44,557 bases of DNA from CAYMEV01 sp964431655 [NCBI: uncultured bacterium]. GTDB lineage: Bacteria > CAYMEV01. This document shows, one piece after another, positions 1-6,940 of the stretch. The stretch lies in the NCBI GenBank assembly GCA_964431655.1, contig CAYSKJ010000005.1, forward strand, positions 1 to 44,557, written 5' to 3'. Both the position numbers and the translations under genes were made by a program. Under the pieces are notes generated by a model. The model worked only from the letters and a program-made list of their open reading frames with translations. It was not told the origin of the DNA and did no database searches. Numbering within the stretch: the first letter of the stretch is position 1; each line of letters opens with the position of its first letter.

Positions 1-37
1 AATTTGTTCTTGACCCAAGGCCTGCAAAACATTAATA

Positions 38-967
38 TTGCACCCTATGGATGTTCTGAGCTTCGAATTTATAAAAATCAATATCAATAAGATTTTAGAG
101 GATAAAATCCTGTTTTCCCTGGCAATTATCCTCACCATCCTTGTCATTTCCTGGGTATCCAGGAGAGTGGCCAAATCAAGGATATCCGATCCCAAAAGCC
201 TTTACCTGGTAAGGAAAGCCATAAGCTATATGAGTGCCGTCGTGGTTATTCTTTCGCTTCTGCTCATATGGTTCAGGAATCTATCCAATATTTCAACCAT
301 ACTCGGCCTTGCCTCCGCAGGCTTTGCCATTGCCCTTAAAGATATAATATCCGACCTGGCAGGCTGGGCCTATATTGTGCTTAAAAAGCCCTTTACAACA
401 GGTGACAGGATTGAAATAGGCAATATCAGGGGTGATATTGTGGATATTGGGTTTTTGAAATTCTCCATGCTGGAGGTAGGGAACTGGGTGGATTCTGACC
501 AGAGTACAGGAAGGCTTGTATTTGTTCCCAACAGTTTCATATACCTGCAGACCTTTGTCAATTACAGCAAGGATTTTAATTTTATCTGGAATGAGATTCC
601 CCTGACCCTTAGTTTTGAGAGCAACTGGAAAAAGGCAAGGGAAATACTGGAAAAGATTCTGGAACAGACTGTTATTGAAGGGGTAGATACAGCAGATAAA
701 GAACTGGAGCTTGCATCAAAAAACCAGTATATATTTTACAAAAAGCTGACTCCGATTATATGGGTTTCAGGAAGGGATAATGGGATACTTCTCACTATCC
801 GTTACCTTTGCCGGCCCAAGAGAAGGAGGAGCAGTGAGAGCAGGATATGGACGGCCATATTGGAAGAATTTGCAGGGCATGATGATATTAATTTTGCCCA
901 TAAGACCGCCCGCCTTTACTTTGGTGAAGGAAGCGATAAACTGCCTGTAATAAATAAGGATATATAA
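38..967 (+). CDS. MscS-family mechanosensitive ion channel
   Basis: This is a small-conductance mechanosensitive channel subunit that would sit in the inner membrane and release solutes on hypo-osmotic shock. The sequence shows three hydrophobic segments at about residues 24-42, 63-85 and 88-120. The third is the Gly/Ala-rich pore helix with the stretch GLASAGFAIALKD, followed by the beta domain (TTGDRIEIGNIRGDI) and the VFVPNS motif typical of MscS. At 309 residues it is a plain MscS without extra N-terminal helices. An in-frame TGA at 11-13 means the gene is complete. The start may be TTG at 38 or ATG at 47; neither has a clear Shine-Dalgarno. trpS follows after 14 bases and is probably co-transcribed. 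Family assignment is firm; substrate and gating are unknown. Confidence 0.93.
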   Translation: MHPMDVLSFEFIKININKILEDKILFSLAIILTILVISWVSRRVAKSRISDPKSLYLVRKAISYMSAVVVILSLLLIWFRNLSNISTILGLASAGFAIALKDIISDLAGWAYIVLKKPFTTGDRIEIGNIRGDIVDIGFLKFSMLEVGNWVDSDQSTGRLVFVPNSFIYLQTFVNYSKDFNFIWNEIPLTLSFESNWKKAREILEKILEQTVIEGVDTADKELELASKNQYIFYKKLTPIIWVSGRDNGILLTIRYLCRPKRRRSSESRIWTAILEEFAGHDDINFAHKTARLYFGEGSDKLPVINKDI

Positions 968-981
968 AGGAGCATACAGAT

Positions 982-1950
982 ATGAAAAGAATACTTTCAG
1001 GAATACAGCCCTCAGGGAATCTTCACCTGGGCAATTATTTCGCCATGATCAAACCTATACTGGATTACCAGGAAAAATATGAATCTTATGTTCTGATAGT
1101 AAACCTGCATGCGCTGACATCATCATTCAACCGGGAAAAACTCCAAAAAAATACCCTCGATGCTGCTGCAGACTTCCTGGCCCTGGGAATTGATATAAAA
1201 AAGAGCATATTCTGGGTTCAGAGCGATGTCCCTGAGGTTATGGAGCTTATGTGGTACATAAGCTGTCTAACCCCCCTGGGGCTTTTAGAAAGGGGGCATG
1301 CCTATAAATCAAAGAAACAGTCCAATATACCTTCAAGCCTGGGACTGCTTTCATACCCTGTGCTTATGGCGGCTGACATACTGCTGTTCCAGACTGACCG
1401 TGTCCCGGTGGGACCTGACCAGAAACAGCATCTGGAGATCTGCAGGGATATAGCGATTAAGTTTAACAGTACCTACGGCGAGGTTTTCAAGATTCCTGAA
1501 CCTGAAATTACAATGAGAGAGACGGTTCCGGGACTGGATGGACAGAAAATGTCTAAATCTCTGGATAATTATATATCTATTTTCTCCGATGAGAAGACCC
1601 TCAAAAAGCAGGTCATGGGCATTGTGACCGACTCAACGCCTGTTGATGAGCCCAAAGACCCTGATAAATGCACTCTTTTCAAGCTTTATTCCCTTTTTCT
1701 GGATGAAAAGGGCAGGCAGGAGCTTAGAAACCGCTATATCAATCCGCCCCTGAAATACAGTGAGGTAAAAAAGGAGCTTCTGGGCATTATTATTGATTAC
1801 TTCAGGCCCTATAAACAAAAGAGGAAAGAGATAGAGGAAGACAGGGAGCTTATCAAATCAGCGCTTATGGAAGGGAAAGAAAAGGCTCAGGCTGTTGCAT
1901 CCCGGACCATCAGCCAGGTCAGGGATGCCATAGGTATTCTCTGCCCTTAG
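982..1950 (+). CDS. trpS: Tryptophanyl-tRNA synthetase
   Basis: A class I aminoacyl-tRNA synthetase that charges tRNA-Trp in the cytoplasm. The HIGH-type signature is seen as PSGNLHLGNY at residues 10-19 and the KMSKS loop is intact at residues 189-193, preceded by GLDGQ. The length, 322 residues, is normal for bacterial TrpRS. The start is supported by AAGGAG about 10 bases upstream. The gene directly follows the MscS channel gene, and its stop codon overlaps the stop of the converging nitrilase gene by 4 bases, so no terminator separates them. All visible catalytic elements are present, so I expect an active housekeeping enzyme. Confidence 0.97.
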   Translation: MKRILSGIQPSGNLHLGNYFAMIKPILDYQEKYESYVLIVNLHALTSSFNREKLQKNTLDAAADFLALGIDIKKSIFWVQSDVPEVMELMWYISCLTPLGLLERGHAYKSKKQSNIPSSLGLLSYPVLMAADILLFQTDRVPVGPDQKQHLEICRDIAIKFNSTYGEVFKIPEPEITMRETVPGLDGQKMSKSLDNYISIFSDEKTLKKQVMGIVTDSTPVDEPKDPDKCTLFKLYSLFLDEKGRQELRNRYINPPLKYSEVKKELLGIIIDYFRPYKQKRKEIEEDRELIKSALMEGKEKAQAVASRTISQVRDAIGILCP

Positions 1951-2732
1951 AGCATTTTCAGCTCCTGCCTTATCCTTGCCTGCCTGTCTTTGCTGATATT
2001 GCTGTAAATGTTGGTTTCTTCATCAGGCGCGCAGGCAAGTATTGTTCCCCAGGGGTCTATTATCATGCTTCTTCCGTAGGTTTTTCTGCTTTTGGTATGC
2101 CTTCCGAACTGGTCAGCGGCTATGATATAGGACTGGGTTTCTATGGCCCTGGCTCTTAGCAGTATTTCCCAGTGGTCTTTCCCTGTGTGTTCCAGGAATG
2201 CTGCCGGCAGGGCTATAATCTCAGACCCTTTTTTTCTCAGCTGATTGAATAATGCCGGAAAGCGAAGGTCAAAACAAACAGCAATGCCAAGATTAAACCC
2301 GGGAAGGCTGAAGACTTCAGTACGGGTTCCCGGGACGGTGAAAAGGGACTCGCCGGAGCTTGCCTTTTTTTTAATATCTATGTCAAAAAGGTTTATCTTG
2401 TCGTAAAAACCGGCTATTTTCCCGTGGGATACTGTATAGGACCTGTTGTATATCCTGCTGGGCTTTTCAGATATGACAGGGATGGATCCGCAGACAATAG
2501 TATTTTTATACTCTGCCGAAAGCTTCAGCAGGGGGTCTATATATTTTGTATCACCGGGGGGTACTGCCCAGGAGGCTTCATCTCCGGGCTCGCCGATATA
2601 GGGATACATCTCAGGGAGAACTATAAGGTCTGATTTTTCAATGCATGCCTGCTGTGCATAGTATTCAGCCTTTTTGAGGTTTTCTTCAATATTCTGTCCC
2701 GATGTAAGCTGAATGGCGCATAATTTCATCAC
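1947..2732 (-). CDS. Carbon-nitrogen hydrolase (nitrilase superfamily)
   Basis: A cytoplasmic amidase or omega-amidase-like enzyme of the nitrilase superfamily. The Glu-Lys-Cys catalytic triad is visible: E41 in VLPEMYP, K112 in YDKINLFD and C153 in AVCFDLRFP. At 261 residues it is a single-domain member resembling the Nit1/Nit2/YafV group that repairs deaminated glutathione or hydrolyses alpha-ketoglutaramate. The exact substrate cannot be read from sequence. Its ATG overlaps the stop of the upstream lipoprotein gene (ATGA), so it is translationally coupled as the last gene of the xerC-hslV-hslU-lipoprotein operon. Its own stop overlaps that of trpS on the other strand. Confidence 0.92.
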   Translation of the reverse strand: MMKLCAIQLTSGQNIEENLKKAEYYAQQACIEKSDLIVLPEMYPYIGEPGDEASWAVPPGDTKYIDPLLKLSAEYKNTIVCGSIPVISEKPSRIYNRSYTVSHGKIAGFYDKINLFDIDIKKKASSGESLFTVPGTRTEVFSLPGFNLGIAVCFDLRFPALFNQLRKKGSEIIALPAAFLEHTGKDHWEILLRARAIETQSYIIAADQFGRHTKSRKTYGRSMIIDPWGTILACAPDEETNIYSNISKDRQARIRQELKML

Positions 2733-4045
2733 ATTATCTCCGCCTCCGCAATTGCAGAGGGTTTGCCCTGGATCAGGGGTTCTGTGCTTATCACGGCTGT
2801 GACATAGTATTGATATACTCCCCTGTCGAGCCCTGTATCGTGAAACCTGTAAGAAGTAACAGGCTTTTCGGTAATAAGGGTGAAGCCTGCCTGGTTCTTT
2901 CGCTTGCGGTAGATGTTATAGCCTGATATATTCTTTTGTGCTGAGGGTTTCCATAGAAGGATAATGCTGTTTTCTTCCGTAAATGCCAGGAGGCCTTCTA
3001 CTATCTCTATACCCTTTTCCAGGGATATTTCAGCTTTACATATCTTTGATATGGCTGATGCATATTTTCCTGTTTGTGTAACAAGGACGGACCTTACTGT
3101 ATAATAGAACTCAGCTTTGATCCTGGGTGTTCTGTCAAGATACCTCAGGTCCTTTACCGGGTCCGGGTTCAGGGGTTTCTGGAAGGGATCTTTGATAGCA
3201 TCCTCCGAGTCAGAGCCAAATACATCATAAAATATCTGCCCGGAAAAATCCCTGTTGTTTATGATGGTTTTGCTTTCATGCCAGGAGAGCTCTATTCCGT
3301 TTTCTGTGCCTGTGCATTCAAGGAAAGCAGGGGGTTCGGGGGAGAAGAATACCCTCTGGTAAAATATGGTGGAAAACTTGGACCTGGTATTATTGGAGTC
3401 TATTACTCTGGTGACATAGCTCAGCTCCAGGGGCTTTTCTACGTTTTCCTGCAGAAGGGTGCTTATATTATCGGCAAATACCAGGGTGCTTTTATCTATA
3501 TCTGCAAGTTTCAATGTTTCAATCAGCTCATAGTTGTCATTGAAATCTACAGGCTGATAATCATAGACTGCGCCCAGGCTGGTTATATTTGAGCCCGGCA
3601 TGGCCATTTCCCTCCCGAAGCCGAAGGATTCCTGGGTCTGGGTTTTTTCGCTTTTCTGGCTAAGGAAGGATGATTTATCCTTTGCCTGGCTCTTTTCTTC
3701 AGCAGTTGTATCCCTTTTAATGGTCCCTGAAGTGTCTTTCTCTTCTTGTTCCTTATCTTGTTTTTCCTGCATGATTTCTGATACTTTGCGGTATATTTCC
3801 AGGCCCGCCAGATTATCCTTTTTTTCTCCCTTTTCATTGGTATCCGGGATAAAAAGACGGATATGCACTGTATCCTTCAGAAAGATTATATCCGCTTTTG
3901 TTATCCTCTGGGGGATATTCCTGTGGGGAACCATGGGGTCTGCTTTATAGCCGCAGGAGGCCAGCAAAAATAGCAGTACTGTGTTACAGAATAAAATTAG
4001 AAAGATTCTGGTCCTGGATGAGATTATGAAGCTTTTCTTTAACAT
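2729..4045 (-). CDS. Lipoprotein with fibronectin type III-like domains
   Basis: A predicted lipoprotein of unknown function. A 30-residue signal peptide ends in the lipobox LLASC, and mature Cys31 is followed by GYKADPMVP, a CGxKxxPxxP-type start reminiscent of LptM-like small lipoproteins. A Lys/Glu/Gln-rich low-complexity linker covers about residues 110-145. The C-terminal part carries beta-rich modules with NISGYNIYRK and YQYYVTAV strands, typical of fibronectin III folds. The start codon lies 62 bases inside the 3' end of hslU and has GAGG 3 bases upstream, so two frames are used there. The nitrilase gene follows with an ATGA overlap. I infer an envelope-anchored adhesion or scaffold protein; nothing shows enzymatic activity. 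Confidence 0.8.
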   Translation of the reverse strand: MLKKSFIISSRTRIFLILFCNTVLLFLLASCGYKADPMVPHRNIPQRITKADIIFLKDTVHIRLFIPDTNEKGEKKDNLAGLEIYRKVSEIMQEKQDKEQEEKDTSGTIKRDTTAEEKSQAKDKSSFLSQKSEKTQTQESFGFGREMAMPGSNITSLGAVYDYQPVDFNDNYELIETLKLADIDKSTLVFADNISTLLQENVEKPLELSYVTRVIDSNNTRSKFSTIFYQRVFFSPEPPAFLECTGTENGIELSWHESKTIINNRDFSGQIFYDVFGSDSEDAIKDPFQKPLNPDPVKDLRYLDRTPRIKAEFYYTVRSVLVTQTGKYASAISKICKAEISLEKGIEIVEGLLAFTEENSIILLWKPSAQKNISGYNIYRKRKNQAGFTLITEKPVTSYRFHDTGLDRGVYQYYVTAVISTEPLIQGKPSAIAEAEIM

Positions 4046-5387
4046 ATTCCTCGGTTATCCTTATATTTTGATTTGCAAGATCCTGGGCATTGAAAGATAT
4101 CTCCTCAAGCAGTTTTTCCATAATTGTGTAAAGCCTCCGGGCACCTATATTCTCTGTCTGCTCATTTACCTGGAATGCCATTTCCGCTATGGTATCTATT
4201 GCCTGGTCGTCAAAATCAATATTGACCTTCTCTGTTTTCATCAGGGCTTTGTACTGCTTAATCAGGGCATTCTCAGGTTCTTTCAGAATCCTGCAGAAAT
4301 CATCCCTGGACAGGGAAGAGAGATGAACCCTTATGGGGAACCTCCCCTGCAGTTCCGGAATAAGGTCGGAGGGCTTGGATACATGAAAGGCCCCTGCTGC
4401 TATGAACAGGATATTGTCTGTTCTAACAATCCCGAACTTTGTATTTACTGTTGTGCCTTCAACAATGGGAAGTATGTCCCTCTGTACGCCTTCCCTGGAA
4501 ACATCCGGGCCGTGGCTCGATTCCCTGTGGGCTATCTTGTCAATCTCATCAAGAAAAACCAGCCCGTAGTTTTCCACCTTATCTATGGCAATCCTTTTCA
4601 CCTCTTCCTGGTCAATCAGCTTTTCGGTCTCTTCGTTCATTATGTAATCCCGGGCGTCTTTTACCTTCATCCTGGTTTTTTTCTTCTTTGTGGGAATCAG
4701 GCCCGGGGGCAGGAAGTCCATTATCTTCATGTTTTCAAATCCGGCATTGGACAGTATTTCAATCTGGGGGATACTCTGGGTGCTTACAGAAAGCTCTATT
4801 TCCCTCTCATCGAGTTCGCCCTTTAAGAGTTTCTCCCTCAATATTTCGCGGGTTCTTGCTGACCGATCCTCTTCAGCCTTGAATCCGGGTAAAAGCAGAT
4901 CCAGAAGCTTTTCATCAACCTTGGTTTTTGCTTTTTCTGCATATTTTATTTTTAGTTCAGTCTGAACCATATTAAAGGATATGTGGGTCAAATCCCTTAT
5001 AATTGATTCTACATCTCTTCCGACATAACCGATTTCAGTGAATCTTGATGCCTCAACCTTCAAAAAAGGGCTATTGGAAATTTTAGACAGCCTTCTTGCT
5101 ATCTCGGTTTTCCCCACTCCTGTGGGCCCTATCATTATTATGTTCTTGGGGTAAACCTCATTTTTGAGCTTCTCCGGTATATGCTTTCTCCTCCAGCGGT
5201 TTCTCAGGGCTATGGCGACAGCCTTTTTTGCCTCATTCTGGCCTACTATATAGTTATCCAGTATGGATACAATGTCCTTTGGTTTAAGCGAAAACTCGTC
5301 AAGGGAAATTTCTTCGGTAAATGTGCCGATGTTTGATGTTACTTTCATATCCTTGTCTTTTTTTTGGTTTTTTTCCTTATTGTCCAT
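3984..5387 (-). CDS. hslU: HslU, ATPase subunit of HslUV protease
   Basis: AAA+ unfoldase of the HslUV (ClpYQ) protease, which threads substrates into the HslV chamber in the cytoplasm. The N-terminal IVGQNEAKKAVAIALRNRWR stretch, Walker A GPTGVGKT, Walker B LVFLDEIDKI, the conserved GPDVSREGVQRDILP segment, the ARRL sensor region and the C-terminal tail NLSNFIL (the tail that docks into HslV) are all present. The reading frame is open from an ATG at 5399. I prefer the ATG at 5387 because GGAGAG lies 4 bases upstream of it. Either start gives a 20-25 residue polar N-terminal extension compared with E. coli HslU. It follows hslV, and its end overlaps the lipoprotein gene. Confidence 0.97.
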   Translation of the reverse strand: MDNKEKNQKKDKDMKVTSNIGTFTEEISLDEFSLKPKDIVSILDNYIVGQNEAKKAVAIALRNRWRRKHIPEKLKNEVYPKNIIMIGPTGVGKTEIARRLSKISNSPFLKVEASRFTEIGYVGRDVESIIRDLTHISFNMVQTELKIKYAEKAKTKVDEKLLDLLLPGFKAEEDRSARTREILREKLLKGELDEREIELSVSTQSIPQIEILSNAGFENMKIMDFLPPGLIPTKKKKTRMKVKDARDYIMNEETEKLIDQEEVKRIAIDKVENYGLVFLDEIDKIAHRESSHGPDVSREGVQRDILPIVEGTTVNTKFGIVRTDNILFIAAGAFHVSKPSDLIPELQGRFPIRVHLSSLSRDDFCRILKEPENALIKQYKALMKTEKVNIDFDDQAIDTIAEMAFQVNEQTENIGARRLYTIMEKLLEEISFNAQDLANQNIRITEEYVKEKLHNLIQDQNLSNFIL

Positions 5388-5411
5388 GGGTCTCTCCATT
5401 ATATTGCCCGT

Positions 5412-5948
5412 TTACTTTGTAAGTTTCAGGGTTAAAATATTCTCATTTGTATATATACATATAGATGATGCAATTTTCAAGGATTTTAATACTATCTGCT
5501 CTGCATCGAATTCAAAGTTCTCCAACAATGCAATAGCAGCGCTTCTTGCATACTCACTGCCTGAGCCTATGGCAAGAAATCCGTTTTCCGGCTCGATAAT
5601 ATCACCGGAGCCGGAAATTATAAGAGATCTTTCAATATCAGCCACACCAAGCAGGGCCTCCAGTTTCCTCAGATACTTGTCATACCTCCATTCCTTTGCC
5701 AGTTCAACGCTTGCCCTGAGAAGGTTTCCCCCGTACTCGGCCAGCTTTTTTTCAAACCTTTCAAAGAGAGTTAGAGCATCAGCGACGGAACCTGCAAAAC
5801 CAGCCAGTATCCTGCCGTCATACAGAGTTCTCAGCTTATTTGCTTTCTGTTTCATTACAACATTGCCAAACGTTACCTGGCCGTCTCCTCCTATTACAAC
5901 CTGGTCATCCTTTCTTACAGATAAAATAGTTGTTCCCTTAAATATCAA
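5412..5948 (-). CDS. hslV: HslV, proteolytic subunit of HslUV protease
   Basis: Threonine peptidase of the HslUV complex, related to the proteasome beta subunit. The start is a TTG at 5948 with a perfect AGGAGG 9 bases upstream (5958-5963), both lying inside the end of xerC. The protein begins [11 protein letters not shown], so a five-residue propeptide must be removed to expose the catalytic Thr, as in the Thermotoga-type proteins and unlike E. coli (MTTI). The motifs [24 protein letters not shown] and [13 protein letters not shown] are canonical. At 178 residues it has normal length. It overlaps xerC by 11 bases, and hslU begins shortly after its stop, giving the conserved xerC-hslV-hslU order. 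Confidence 0.97.
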   Translation of the reverse strand: MIFKGTTILSVRKDDQVVIGGDGQVTFGNVVMKQKANKLRTLYDGRILAGFAGSVADALTLFERFEKKLAEYGGNLLRASVELAKEWRYDKYLRKLEALLGVADIERSLIISGSGDIIEPENGFLAIGSGSEYARSAAIALLENFEFDAEQIVLKSLKIASSICIYTNENILTLKLTK

Positions 5949-6876
5949 TATCTTCTTCCTCCTTTGTTTTTTGTTTAGAATGGGGGTGGCTTTTTATATA
6001 GGTATCCCTTATTTTCTGCATATTGAGATGAGTATATTTTTGAGTGGTATTGATTGAACTGTGACCTAGAAGTTTGCTTATTATTTTAATTTCAGCGCCG
6101 TTTTCCAGCAAATGAGTGGCATAGCTGTGCCTTATGGAATGGGGTGAAATATCAGTTCTTCCCAGTACCATAGCAGAAAAATTTTTTACTATTTTTGACA
6201 GGTGCCTCTGGCAAAGCCTCCTGCCATTTCTGCTAAGGAAAAGCGCTTTTTCATCCCTGTTTCTGATCCTGTTGCGCATATGCTTCAGATACAGGTCAAT
6301 TTTCTGCAGGCAGGCATCATTAACCGGAACAACCCTGGGCTTGCTGCCTTTACCCATAACTCTCACCTGTTTTCTCTCATAGTCAATGCTGTCTGTGTCA
6401 AGCTTTTGAAGCTCTGAAAGCCTTATTCCGCTTGCATAAAGAAGTTCCAGTATGGCGTTGTCCCTGTAGGATAGAAGGCTTTGGTACTGATTGCTTTCCA
6501 GAATATCGGACATCTCCTTCTGGGACAAAAAAACAGGGAGCGCCTTTTTTTTCCTGGGAAAAGGAATCTCTTTGGAAGGGTTTTTATCAATAGTTTCGGT
6601 TTTCATCAGGAAGGAGAAAAAGCTTTTTATGGTGCTCAGTTTCCTTTCCATGGTAGAGTATTCATACTGAAGTCTGCGCAGATGAAAAAGGTACTGGTGC
6701 AGAAGATTGCCTGTAATCTGGTCAATATTTTCAGCCCCGTTTTCCGAGGCATAAACGGTAAAATGCTCTAGATCGTTTTTATAGGCCCTTATTGTATGAA
6801 TGCTGAAGGACTTTTCAATTTTGATATATTCCATGAAAGATTTGACAATATCAATTATTTTATTCATTTTATTCAT
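5938..6876 (-). CDS. xerC: Tyrosine recombinase XerC
   Basis: Site-specific recombinase that resolves chromosome dimers at dif. It has an N-terminal SAM-like core-binding domain (residues 8-95) and a C-terminal catalytic domain. All catalytic residues are visible: R152 in SGIRLSEL, K176 in GKGSKPR, H246 and R249 in PHSIRH, H272 in LLGHSS and nucleophile Y281 in QKYTHL. The length, 312 residues, and the position directly upstream of hslV-hslU match the chromosomal XerC found in many bacteria, not a phage integrase. The C-terminal codons contain the Shine-Dalgarno and start codon of hslV. It is the first gene of a five-gene operon and divergent from the Omp85 gene. Confidence 0.95.
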   Translation of the reverse strand: MNKMNKIIDIVKSFMEYIKIEKSFSIHTIRAYKNDLEHFTVYASENGAENIDQITGNLLHQYLFHLRRLQYEYSTMERKLSTIKSFFSFLMKTETIDKNPSKEIPFPRKKKALPVFLSQKEMSDILESNQYQSLLSYRDNAILELLYASGIRLSELQKLDTDSIDYERKQVRVMGKGSKPRVVPVNDACLQKIDLYLKHMRNRIRNRDEKALFLSRNGRRLCQRHLSKIVKNFSAMVLGRTDISPHSIRHSYATHLLENGAEIKIISKLLGHSSINTTQKYTHLNMQKIRDTYIKSHPHSKQKTKEEEDIDI

Positions 6877-6891
6877 AAATCTGCTTATAAT
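6863..6891 (+). promoter_or_regulatory. Candidate promoter for the Omp85 gene
   Basis: A perfect TATAAT lies at 6886-6891 in the 64-base divergent gap between xerC and the Omp85 gene. A weak -35 (TTCATT, 6863-6868) lies 17 bases upstream, inside the xerC start. It would give a leader of about 43 bases. No Shine-Dalgarno precedes the ATG at 6941. Weak evidence; the region is very A+T rich. Confidence 0.3.
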
Positions 6892-6940
6892 ATTTTTGAA
6901 TTGAAAAATTATAAATTCTGATCCAATTATATATTAAAAA

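Noticed and set aside
3981-4826. A 281-codon open frame antisense to hslU
   Set aside because: It lies entirely opposite a well-conserved gene, has no recognisable domain or Shine-Dalgarno, and its composition reflects the reverse of hslU codons.
5263-6057. A 264-codon frame antisense to hslU, hslV and xerC
   Set aside because: It spans three genes on the other strand that all carry intact catalytic motifs, so it is a shadow frame.
5938-6876. Phage or integron integrase marking a mobile element
   Set aside because: The tyrosine recombinase is next to hslV-hslU, the normal chromosomal location of xerC, and no att sites, phage genes or direct repeats are nearby.
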